32,140 bases of DNA from a virus. The stretch spans positions 1-32,140 of the IMG/VR virus record IMGVR_UViG_3300030328_001409. One strand, 5' to 3'. The notes under the pieces were generated by a model. It had not been told where the DNA came from. It made no database searches and worked only from the letters and a program-made list of their open reading frames with translations. A program made the translations under genes and the position numbers. Below, piece after piece: positions 24,672 to 30,808 of this stretch (position 1 is the first letter of the stretch; each line of letters begins with the position of its first letter).

Positions 24672-25027
24672 CGTTGGACTCTTCCATCTTGGCTTAGATC
24701 CAGCATTAGTCTGCGTCTGATTTTGTCTCTGCGTCGCGCCAGAGATGTTTTGGGTATCCCAACTACTTTGCCTGTTGCTCTTAAAGACATGTGGGCTATA
24801 AAGAGGAATTCAAATATGGCTCTGTCTTCAAGAGGCAGCGAGTCTATCGCTTCTCCGACTGCTTCTTTTAGGTCTGCTGTTGCTTCTACGGTGTTCATTA
24901 ATGGTTTTTGGCCGGGAGCCAAAACCATGAGTTGTTCTAATTCTGTTCCGTAGCGGTTACTTTTTGCTGATGCTGTTGATAGTTCTTCTGGGGTGAAGTT
25001 TGTCGGGTGTTCTTTTCTTCTGGTCAT
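24650..25027 (-). CDS. Sigma factor region 4-like DNA-binding protein
   Basis: A 125-residue protein. The C-terminal half contains AIDSLPLEDRAIFEFLFIAH followed by a helix-turn-helix (LRATGKVVGIPKTSLARRRD) and a basic end, the layout of sigma-70 region 4. There is no region 2, so it is either a minimal sigma-like protein or a transcription regulator that binds the -35 element or a sigma partner. The N-terminal 50 residues are polar. It lies at the distal end of the minus-strand module, and late-gene control is an attractive inference given the repeated GGGACA elements on the plus strand. Confidence 0.65.
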   Translation of the reverse strand: MTRRKEHPTNFTPEELSTASAKSNRYGTELEQLMVLAPGQKPLMNTVEATADLKEAVGEAIDSLPLEDRAIFEFLFIAHMSLRATGKVVGIPKTSLARRRDKIRRRLMLDLSQDGRVQRWEGKES

Positions 25028-25036
25028 TCTTCATTT

Positions 25037-25549
25037 CTAATCTTCCCTCACCCCTGCAAATTCGGTGACACTCTTTAGAAGAGTGGACGCAATGTTTCGT
25101 GTAGTATCCGGTGCGTAACTAGATGGTTTACCTAGTTCCCATGCTTCGTCGTGGTCTATCCATCCTAATATGTCTACGCTTCGGAGTTCTGGTGGCTCTG
25201 GTTGCGCTACAAAAAGGATAAGACCTTTGCCTAGTTGTTTTTTACGCACAGCCGCATCAGGGCTGGTGCGTATCCTTCTGACTTCTATGTTGGTTCCTAC
25301 GTCTGGCAGGTCTTTATATTCTTTGTGTTTGCCTTGAGGCCAAACGTGACCGCTCCAGTATTGGTTTGTTACTTTCGCTACTGCTAGTTCGCACACGGTG
25401 GCTGCTACTTGTGCTGTGCGGTTATCTTCCATACGGAAAGCATCGTAGTGTTTAGCGTCTGGCTTGCCCCAATTTTCCGCAAAGCGTCGTATACCTACGG
25501 CGTTAGCCCATTCGTATTCCCAAGGTTCTAAATCAATTCTTACCGTCAT
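25037..25549 (-). CDS. Unknown phage protein, possible nuclease fold
   Basis: A 170-residue protein. The segment DVGTNIEVRRIRTSPDAAVR followed by KKQLGKGLILFVAQPEP resembles the D-x(n)-E-x-(K/R) core of PD-(D/E)XK nucleases, but the match is weak and the Lys is replaced by Arg. The C-terminus has an acidic/aromatic part (DILGWIDHDEAWELGKPSSY). It overlaps the RusA gene by 17 bases, with AAGG upstream of its ATG. DNA processing is likely from context only. Confidence 0.55.
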   Translation of the reverse strand: MTVRIDLEPWEYEWANAVGIRRFAENWGKPDAKHYDAFRMEDNRTAQVAATVCELAVAKVTNQYWSGHVWPQGKHKEYKDLPDVGTNIEVRRIRTSPDAAVRKKQLGKGLILFVAQPEPPELRSVDILGWIDHDEAWELGKPSSYAPDTTRNIASTLLKSVTEFAGVRED

Positions 25550-25907
25550 TGTTATCTACCTTAACTGCTGCTATTCGGACGACTTGTTTGTCGTCCTCCC
25601 AAGCAACTTCGTTTAACGCATCCATTGTCAACTTGACATAATTGTCTAAATCCCCTCGTAAACTTTTAGCATCGTGAGGTGACTCTAAAACAGTTAGTAC
25701 TGTTTCAGTGGGGGAATATCGTAAAGATATTTCCACAGGGCAGTCCAACGTTTTACCTACTTGTTCTTCCCATGCTTTCTTCACTTGCTTCTCTTCATCT
25801 AAAGTTGTTTTTGGAGTGAAGACCTGTCCACCTTTAGTGTGTCTCGGTCTTGCTTTAACTTTAGGTGGTCTGCTTATTATGATTGTGTGCGCTTTAGGTT
25901 CGCTCAT
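25533..25907 (-). CDS. rusA: RusA-type Holliday junction resolvase
   Basis: A 124-residue endonuclease that cuts four-way junctions made during phage replication and recombination, which clears branched DNA before packaging. The N-terminus has SRPPKVKARPRHTKGGQVFT. The catalytic region GDLDNYVKLTMDAL carries D86, D88, N89, K92 and D96, followed by DD at 105-106 in WEDDKQV, the known RusA acidic/Lys pattern. Length is typical. The ATG overlaps the stop of the 23-residue membrane peptide (ATGA, 25904-25907), and GAGG lies 8 bases upstream. Confidence 0.85.
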   Translation of the reverse strand: MSEPKAHTIIISRPPKVKARPRHTKGGQVFTPKTTLDEEKQVKKAWEEQVGKTLDCPVEISLRYSPTETVLTVLESPHDAKSLRGDLDNYVKLTMDALNEVAWEDDKQVVRIAAVKVDNNDGKN

Positions 25908-25975
25908 TTAACGTACCTCGCTACCACAAAAATGAATAAAACAAATGTTAATGTCCACGCTAAGGTGACTGTCAT
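25904..25975 (-). CDS. 23-residue transmembrane micro-protein between primase and resolvase
   Basis: Reads MTVTLAWTLTFVLFIFVVAR followed by YVK: one hydrophobic helix of about 18 residues with a short positive C-terminus. Its ATG overlaps the primase stop (ATGA, 25972-25975) and its TGA overlaps the RusA ATG (ATGA, 25904-25907). AGAGGAATAAGAGA precedes it. Perfect coupling on both sides plus a protein-like composition make it credible despite its size. The role is unknown. Confidence 0.55.
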   Translation of the reverse strand: MTVTLAWTLTFVLFIFVVARYVK

Positions 25976-26961
25976 TCTCTTATTCCTCTCACTGAACGTT
26001 GAGCCTTCTCTACAGTCTCCCATAAACGTTTACGCCCGTCAGGTCGGTTAGCAAACTTTCCGCCCCAATCTTTGTCAGCAGATTCTAATTCTGTAAGAAT
26101 GTCTGCGGCACCAAACCCTTGCTCGTGCATGGCGCAGGCTAAAGAAAACAGTGTTCCTGACCTGTCTCCGTTAGGGTTTTTGCTGGTGATGCGTGGACCG
26201 TTGCGTCTTATCGCTCCGGCTAATCCACGCATGTTGGAAGTAGACAGGAACGGATTAACTTTAGGTATCGGCGCTGGTTTAGGTTTGACATACAGCCCCA
26301 AGACTGGTTCCCAGTCTTCGGGTGTGACTCTTGTTTCGTATGCCATTCGGCAAAACTCTTCACAAGATAAGTCTTCTCCACCTTCAGGATCAAGAACCAC
26401 GTTGCGTCCTACCCTCGCAGGTATGGTACCGTTCGCATCTATTTTAGATGGGTACGGTAACCGCACTCCGTTGCCCCAGCCTTTACCGCTGAGCACTGTC
26501 TGTTTTGGATTCACTTCTTTGATAGGTGCATCCACTATTTTACAGGCGGCGATTAAACCGTTGCGTACATCTACGGCAGGTAGCGCTTCCGTGAAGAACA
26601 CCCAAAGGTGATATCCTTTTGAGCGTGACCGTTCAACCCATGAAGGTACGTCTAGTTGCCAGAGTAGGGTCTGCACGTTGGTGGCGTGGATAAGAGATTC
26701 TTTCTCTCCTTCGTCCCAATCTACACAACCCCAGTAGACAACGTATCGGTCTTCTTCCTTCTTTAACGGGTACACACCAATGGGAGTTTTGTAACTCCCA
26801 AAGTGCGTAAGTACTGCGTTGTAGAACTCTTCTCCCGTCGCTTCCTTCGGTTCTTTTGTGTCTGATTCCCACGGTCTAAACCCCTTACTGTCGTCGTAGT
26901 TATCTATGGCTATCCGGCCACCTTTAAACAATTCAGCGAATCGTTCTACGGTGCTATCCAT
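25972..26961 (-). CDS. Archaeo-eukaryotic primase (AEP/PrimPol-type)
   Basis: A 329-residue primase. Metal-binding motif D81-W-D83 lies in YWGCVDWDEGE; the S-x-x-x-H motif is in SRSKGYH (S114-H118) followed by LWVFF; a GNGVRLPYPSK segment (about 163-173) forms the third conserved region. This is the AEP catalytic order. The C-terminus (from about 240) is a small helical domain (SGTLFSLACAMHEQGFGAAD, then WETVEKAQRSV) of the type found after phage and plasmid AEPs. The ATG at 26961 was chosen because GGAGGTGA lies 8 bases upstream; the in-frame GTG at 26973 falls inside that site. It overlaps the helicase by 8 bases, so primase and helicase form one coupled pair. Confidence 0.82.
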   Translation of the reverse strand: MDSTVERFAELFKGGRIAIDNYDDSKGFRPWESDTKEPKEATGEEFYNAVLTHFGSYKTPIGVYPLKKEEDRYVVYWGCVDWDEGEKESLIHATNVQTLLWQLDVPSWVERSRSKGYHLWVFFTEALPAVDVRNGLIAACKIVDAPIKEVNPKQTVLSGKGWGNGVRLPYPSKIDANGTIPARVGRNVVLDPEGGEDLSCEEFCRMAYETRVTPEDWEPVLGLYVKPKPAPIPKVNPFLSTSNMRGLAGAIRRNGPRITSKNPNGDRSGTLFSLACAMHEQGFGAADILTELESADKDWGGKFANRPDGRKRLWETVEKAQRSVRGIRE

Positions 26962-27994
26962 CGGGATGTTCACCTCCGTCTGGTATTAGTTCATCCCAAT
27001 AAGGATGAATGTGTCCACACTGAGGGTCCAAATAGTATGCGTAGTCTCCTAAACGGGCGGTGCGTTTGTTTTTGCACAGGTTCATTTGGATACTGTTCTC
27101 ATGGTATTTGGTTTCCCAATCGGTGAGATCCGGCGCATCTTTCTTGCGGTACACTTCCAGCACGAAGATTGCTTCTTGTTCTCCTCCGTATCGTCCAGCG
27201 TGGATACCGGCGGCTTGGCCTCGGTTCCCTGCTGATCGTCCGGCTTGGTGAACTAAAGCAATCGGCACACGTTGAGTTTTAGCCCAACGTTTAACTGCTT
27301 GCGCTTTGGCCGTGACCCCTGATGCGTCGGCTTCTCCGCCGGGCAATAATTCTAGGTAGTCAATCATGCAGAACGATGGGTTCTTACCCCACCATGCTCT
27401 TGCTTCATCCATTGCCGCTGACATGGATTCCAGAGTCATAGATTCGTCAATGATTGCCACACGTGATAACTCTTGTGTGGCTGCTCGCTCAAGATCAGAC
27501 AGTGTGTCCTTATCTCCAGCCTTGATTGCTTCTTCTACTTCTGACGATGATCTGCCTTGTAAGAGGCAGAATAGTTTCATCACCACTAGTTCTCTAGGTT
27601 CGTCCATTGAAAATATGACAACGTGGGCTTCGGGGTCGTTCACTAAGTTGGTCACAATACTGTTTAACAGTACTTGTGATTTACCTGTGTGACTCCGGCC
27701 TACCACCAACAACACTTCTCCACGGCCTATGCCACGTGTCGCTATGTCTATTTCGGAAAATCCTAGGTACCAGCGTTCTGATGGGTTGCGTATAAAACCT
27801 ATAAGGTTCTCTACGACTGCTGATGTTAACGCAAAACGAAGAGGCTTCTTACTTCCAGAGTCCTCTGAGACGGCCACAGAGCCGTTCTCAGACGTTTCCA
27901 GAGGTTCAGAAGGGTTACCCCCCGTCGCTGCCGCTTCTTGTGCAGCAGCGAGTCGGGAGGCTACTTCGTCCTGCGAGTGCAGGACTACATCCAT
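26954..27994 (-). CDS. DnaB-like replicative helicase / RecA-fold ATPase
   Basis: A 346-residue ring-helicase-type protein. Residues 1-50 are a variable acidic tail. The RecA-like core has a Walker A GRSHTGKS (99-106), HVVIFSMDEPR, and a Walker B hhhD in SFCMIDYLELL (D212). VPIALVHQAGRSA and an Arg-containing KNKRTARLG complete the DnaB/gp4-type core. No N-terminal primase or zinc domain is present; priming is supplied by the next gene. It begins at TGATG, one base overlapping the previous stop. Confidence 0.82.
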   Translation of the reverse strand: MDVVLHSQDEVASRLAAAQEAAATGGNPSEPLETSENGSVAVSEDSGSKKPLRFALTSAVVENLIGFIRNPSERWYLGFSEIDIATRGIGRGEVLLVVGRSHTGKSQVLLNSIVTNLVNDPEAHVVIFSMDEPRELVVMKLFCLLQGRSSSEVEEAIKAGDKDTLSDLERAATQELSRVAIIDESMTLESMSAAMDEARAWWGKNPSFCMIDYLELLPGGEADASGVTAKAQAVKRWAKTQRVPIALVHQAGRSAGNRGQAAGIHAGRYGGEQEAIFVLEVYRKKDAPDLTDWETKYHENSIQMNLCKNKRTARLGDYAYYLDPQCGHIHPYWDELIPDGGEHPDG

Positions 27995-28572
27995 CAGGCT
28001 CTAACCTCTTTGGCTATAGCCTTCAGTTCAGCAGAGGTTTTACCCGTGAAAGGACAAACAAACCAGTCAGGAATGAGTGGAGTGCCGTCTTTCTTGGATA
28101 ACCAAACACCCTTACCATCTGCTTTACGCTTATAGTCAGGACCGTTAGCGTTCACTTCCTTGTCAGGATTTAATTTATCCTGCCAGTTCGGTGGCCACCA
28201 CATAGTTTGGTTGTCCATCAGGTCACGCCAGATCTCTTGTAAAGATCCTCCTTTTGAGGAGTTGGCGTTGCTGTAGGATTTATTCCCCGTCGCTTGTTGG
28301 GCCACGGGAGCATCCGGTGTACTTGACCGAACACTTTTTTCTAAGAGTCTCACACCCTGTTCTGTAAGTTCATAACCTACACCTAGTGCTTCGTAGTTGG
28401 CGATCTCTAAAGTGGTTCCCCACTTAGCGATCTCCGCTGCTACATCCTCCTGCGATGCCGTAGCATCTATGGTTATAGAAACGCTGCATGACGCTTCGGC
28501 AGGTTCATAATCACCCGTTTGGATGACCTGCCTGCGAAACACAGTGAAACTGTTGTTGTTTTCTTCTGTCAT
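27994..28572 (-). CDS. Unknown early protein, candidate ssDNA-binding accessory
   Basis: A 192-residue protein. The N-terminal domain is beta/alpha (VFRRQVIQTGDYEPAEASCS, then SITIDATASQEDVAAEIAKW). A Ser/Asn-rich linker follows (about 115-130), and then a C-terminal domain of Trp-rich and Lys-rich segments (WWPPNWQDKLNPDKE, GVWLSKKDGTPLIPDWFVCP). I do not recognise the family. Its place between a Cas4/RecB-like exonuclease and the helicase is where many phages encode an ssDNA-binding or annealing protein; that is inference. The ATG at 28572 was chosen for AGGAGAACAGGG upstream; longer in-frame extensions would run into the exonuclease gene. Confidence 0.6.
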   Translation of the reverse strand: MTEENNNSFTVFRRQVIQTGDYEPAEASCSVSITIDATASQEDVAAEIAKWGTTLEIANYEALGVGYELTEQGVRLLEKSVRSSTPDAPVAQQATGNKSYSNANSSKGGSLQEIWRDLMDNQTMWWPPNWQDKLNPDKEVNANGPDYKRKADGKGVWLSKKDGTPLIPDWFVCPFTGKTSAELKAIAKEVRA

Positions 28573-28597
28573 TCCCTGTTCTCCTATCTTTTGTTGG

Positions 28598-29398
28598 TTA
28601 AAAGGGATCTGGTCCAGCATATTGCCCTCGGCAGGTTTTCCATGCGCCACACCATTTGGGGGAGCAATGCCAACCTGACATATTGAGGGGCCATACTGAG
28701 AGATTTGCTTCAATAAGGGTTCCAGCAGAATGGGCGAGAGCAACCAGACTATCCCATTCCGCCGGTCCAAACTCCACCTGTGTGCGATGGACTACACCCT
28801 TAACTAAATGCACGAACTCAAAAGGTAACGGTCCGAAACCATGCACCTTGTCAACCGCATACGAATACGCTGCTGCTTGCACAGACCAGCGTTTCAGTTC
28901 CCATGCGTTAGATGGTTTACGACCCGGATTTTTCCAATCCACAATCGGATTGGGAAACTCTTGAACACAGTCAATAGTTCCCTGCAACCAGATTTCAGTA
29001 CCTTCATCGGTCTGCGTTAAAGGAACTTCAAACCGTTCCTCAACAGCGATTGGTTTCATGTCGGGTCTTACTTCTTCCCACCACACGTTCGTGTTCTTCT
29101 GAATGATATCTTCACATTCAGACTTGTCGTGGTTCCAGCGAACTATCTCATCATGGCTGTCATTCCACCATTTCATAGACGCTTCCACAGTGTCGGCTTG
29201 CGACAACGGTTCTCCTGTCATCATCACTTCGTTGAGACATTGCTCTATTCCATAATGGACAGATGTCCCAATCATCGTTGACGTTGACTCGGTGTTCTCA
29301 GCGATGCCTAACATATCTTGTCTGGCTCGCTCAGGACACATGGCTAGAGAACCTAGCCATGATTGGCGGAGTACGATCCGCCCGTCATCAGTTATCAT
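28598..29398 (-). CDS. Cas4/RecB-like exonuclease with Fe-S cluster
   Basis: A 266-residue PD-(D/E)XK nuclease. The order of motifs is C21 in SLAMCPERAR, H48 in GTSVHYGIE, G-T-I-D143 in LQGTIDCVQ, D154-W-K156 in IVDWKNPG, and Q174-AAAYSYA. Three C-terminal Cys, C245-x4-C250-x5-C256, join C21 to form the four-Cys set that holds a [4Fe-4S] cluster in Cas4, AddB and related nucleases. Such enzymes resect DNA ends in phage recombination and replication. No cas1/cas2 is present, so this is not a CRISPR adaptation protein. The ATG overlaps the previous stop (ATGA, 29395-29398), with AAAGGAGAG upstream. Confidence 0.85.
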   Translation of the reverse strand: MITDDGRIVLRQSWLGSLAMCPERARQDMLGIAENTESTSTMIGTSVHYGIEQCLNEVMMTGEPLSQADTVEASMKWWNDSHDEIVRWNHDKSECEDIIQKNTNVWWEEVRPDMKPIAVEERFEVPLTQTDEGTEIWLQGTIDCVQEFPNPIVDWKNPGRKPSNAWELKRWSVQAAAYSYAVDKVHGFGPLPFEFVHLVKGVVHRTQVEFGPAEWDSLVALAHSAGTLIEANLSVWPLNMSGWHCSPKWCGAWKTCRGQYAGPDPF

Positions 29399-29706
29399 TT
29401 GCTCTCCTTTGTTACTCCGCTTAATCTTCTTAAACGATTTATGCTCGCCCCAAACTCTGCGTGGTCATCGCAGTAGTGTTGATGCGTTTCAGTATTTTCA
29501 ACAGGCCAGTTTAAAATTATTTGCATACCGCAAGCAACAGCGTGTTGTAGACTTTCAAACGATGGTTCCGTTTCTTCCATCACTTCAACGTTGCGAAGAA
29601 ACTCTGCCGCTATACGCAAAGTTTCTTCGGTTCGCATGTCCACGGTCAACTCTATTCCTTCTTCGCCATCAATAAATTCTTTAAAGGCTTCATCCCAATT
29701 TTCCAT
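29395..29706 (-). CDS. Small acidic early protein, unknown
   Basis: A 103-residue acidic helical protein (WDEAFKEFIDGEEGIELTVD, LRIAAEFLRNVEVMEE) with a His/Cys-rich patch ETHQHYCDDH near residue 75-82. The ATG at 29706 follows AAGGAG with a 4-base spacer. A GTG further upstream at 29736 lies inside the strong hairpin 29726-29763 and is rejected as start. It is the first gene of the segment that continues into the exonuclease. Family unknown. Confidence 0.6.
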   Translation of the reverse strand: MENWDEAFKEFIDGEEGIELTVDMRTEETLRIAAEFLRNVEVMEETEPSFESLQHAVACGMQIILNWPVENTETHQHYCDDHAEFGASINRLRRLSGVTKESK

Positions 29707-29725
29707 TTTTCTCCTTGTCTGGTAT

Positions 29726-29763
29726 TTGTACCCCACCCCCCCCTAAAGGGGGGTGGGGTACAA
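29726..29763 (-). promoter_or_regulatory. Perfect 16-bp GC-rich hairpin upstream of a ribosome binding site
   Basis: Bases 29726-29741 pair without mismatch with 29748-29763; the loop is 6 bases. On the minus-strand transcript the stem ends 9 bases before the AAGGAG of the gene at 29706. The inner part is a run of C against G. No T-tract follows on either strand, so a simple terminator is unlikely. Confidence 0.7.
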
Positions 29764-29767
29764 GGGA

Positions 29768-29801
29768 CCACAAGAGTCCGAGGGGGTTAAGACTCTTGTG
29801 G
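29768..29801 (-). promoter_or_regulatory. 11-bp hairpin over the stop codon of the 92-residue gene
   Basis: CCACAAGAGTC (29768-29778) pairs with GACTCTTGTGG (29791-29801), with a 12-base loop that contains the TAA stop (29787-29789). No T-run follows in the minus direction; the next structure is the 16-bp hairpin at 29726-29763. Together they could end or stabilise the upstream transcript. Confidence 0.55.
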
Positions 29802-30065
29802 GTCGGTTACTAAGTGTAGTTTTACTTCAGGTTCTCCTTCTGGTTTTTCTTGTAGTTGTTCTAATAGTTCGTCTGGTATTAATGAAGATATTTTCATCAT
29901 CATATTTTCCATACTATTCTGTAAGTCAAACAGAAAATCTCCTTGCCAGATTAAACTTTGCACAAAGTTCCCATAAAGGTTTATAAGCGCATCGGCTACG
30001 TTACCTTCTTGGTCATCTGGCGCTACAAGATCTTCCAATCTTTTAACACGCTCTTCCAAATCCAT
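29787..30065 (-). CDS. Small acidic coiled-coil protein, unknown
   Basis: A 92-residue protein. The N-terminus MDLEERVKRLEDLVAP is a short coiled coil, then NVADALINLYGNFVQSLIWQ and a Met/Leu-rich amphipathic helix (LFDLQNSMENMMMKISSLIP). The end is polar. The ATG at 30065 was chosen for AGGAG with a 5-base spacer; an upstream in-frame extension would run through the hairpin 30085-30131. Unknown family; the region between two hairpins makes it look like a separately regulated cistron. Confidence 0.55.
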   Translation of the reverse strand: MDLEERVKRLEDLVAPDDQEGNVADALINLYGNFVQSLIWQGDFLFDLQNSMENMMMKISSLIPDELLEQLQEKPEGEPEVKLHLVTDPQES

Positions 30066-30084
30066 ATCAACTCCTAATGTATAC

Positions 30085-30131
30085 GTGGGGCAGAGGGGAA
30101 AGGAGAGATGTGCAAAAACCCTCTGCCCCAC
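30085..30131 (-). promoter_or_regulatory. Perfect 13-bp hairpin upstream of a ribosome binding site
   Basis: GTGGGGCAGAGGG (30085-30097) pairs exactly with CCCTCTGCCCCAC (30119-30131); loop 21 bases. In the minus-strand transcript the stem ends 9 bases before the AGGAG of the gene at 30065, the same geometry as the 29726-29763 hairpin. The loop of that transcript contains CUCUCCUUUC, which could pair with a purine-rich ribosome binding site. Confidence 0.65.
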
Positions 30132-30154
30132 TTATCTAATATTACTACAGGCGT

Positions 30155-30175
30155 ATACTGATATCAAGTCAGTAT
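30155..30175 (-). promoter_or_regulatory. 7-bp inverted repeat in the 109-base gap
   Basis: ATACTGA (30155-30161) and TCAGTAT (30169-30175) around a 7-base spacer, touching the stop codon of the 83-residue gene. It could be a weak terminator stem or a protein-binding site. Confidence 0.35.
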
Positions 30176-30426
30176 TACAAACGCACCCTTCCTTCTTTCT
30201 CATATGCCTGTATAACTATGCCATTTTTTTGGACCTGACCTCGTATCCACAATCCCTTCCTTCGGGCAGCCGCTTCTGCGGCGTTCCTAAATTGTTTGGT
30301 TGTGGTCTTGTAGTCCTCACCATTGGTCAACAACCAAGGTCGTCCATCTAGCCATTGGTCCCAAGGATACAATTCAGGTCTTCCACCTGTGTGATCCGAC
30401 GGGAACTCTGATAATGTTTTAGCCAT
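30175..30426 (-). CDS. Small protein downstream of WhiB, unknown
   Basis: An 83-residue protein. The N-terminal part is polar (MAKTLSEFPSDHTGGRPELY), the middle aromatic (PWDQWLDGRPWLLTNGEDY), and the C-terminal half looks like a small alpha/beta domain with basic residues (KTTTKQFRNAAEAAARRKGL, WIRGQVQKNGIVIQAYEKEG). The basic KQFRNAAEAAARRKG helix could bind nucleic acid. The ATG at 30426 overlaps the WhiB stop by 8 bases, so the two are translated together. Confidence 0.6.
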   Translation of the reverse strand: MAKTLSEFPSDHTGGRPELYPWDQWLDGRPWLLTNGEDYKTTTKQFRNAAEAAARRKGLWIRGQVQKNGIVIQAYEKEGRVRL

Positions 30427-30808
30427 TTTTTGCTCTCTCTCTTCGTCTTGCATTTTTATTTGAAGTTCTGTTGTAGACTGCAAAACATTTAGGTCCACAG
30501 TTGAACTGGGTTTGGACAGTTGGCATAAACTTTTGACCGCAAACTTGACAGTCTCTAGCCTCCCAAAGATGATACTCTTTGGACTCTGCTAACTGTTTTC
30601 TTCTTCTTTCAGACACGCCTCCCCAGACGCCCCAAAACTCTCCGGTTTCGCAGGCGTGGATTAAGCAATCCATTTGGATAGGACAGACGGCACAGATTTT
30701 GATGGGTTCTTTCATCTTCATCTTTTTGCCTCTCTCGCCTATCACCTCTGGGTAAAACAAGTGAGTGTCAACTCCCTTGCAGGCGGCCTGACTGTAATCA
30801 GGCTTCAA
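30419..30808 (-). CDS. whiB: WhiB-family regulator with extra C-terminal zinc-ribbon-like motif
   Basis: A 129-residue protein. The WhiB core has C10 (AACKG), C39-x2-C42 and C48 (CAVCPIQMDC) for a [4Fe-4S] cluster, followed by the GVWGG turn (60-64) and a basic SERRRKQL. WhiB proteins occur in Actinobacteria and their phages and act with the primary sigma factor. Beyond the usual end there is a second Cys set C87-x2-C90 and C104-x3-C108 (DCQVCGQKF...FNCGPKC) and a basic tail, resembling a zinc ribbon. The start is TTG at 30808, inside the end of the DUF932 gene (11-base overlap), with GGAAG upstream. Confidence 0.88.
   Translation of the reverse strand: MKPDYSQAACKGVDTHLFYPEVIGERGKKMKMKEPIKICAVCPIQMDCLIHACETGEFWGVWGGVSERRRKQLAESKEYHLWEARDCQVCGQKFMPTVQTQFNCGPKCFAVYNRTSNKNARRRERAKNG

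Noticed and set aside
26072-26611. 179-codon plus-strand open frame opposite the primase
   Set aside because: Antisense shadow of a well-supported AEP primase whose motifs fit the minus strand.
28573-28770. N-terminal extension of the 192-residue early protein
   Set aside because: It would overlap the exonuclease by over 170 bases, while a strong ribosome binding site sits just before the ATG at 28572.
28598-29398. Cas4-like protein as a sign of a phage CRISPR system
   Set aside because: No cas1, cas2, effector or array is present; Cas4/RecB-like nucleases are common phage replication genes.
29726-30131. Hairpins as standard factor-independent terminators
   Set aside because: No T-run follows the stems on either strand.
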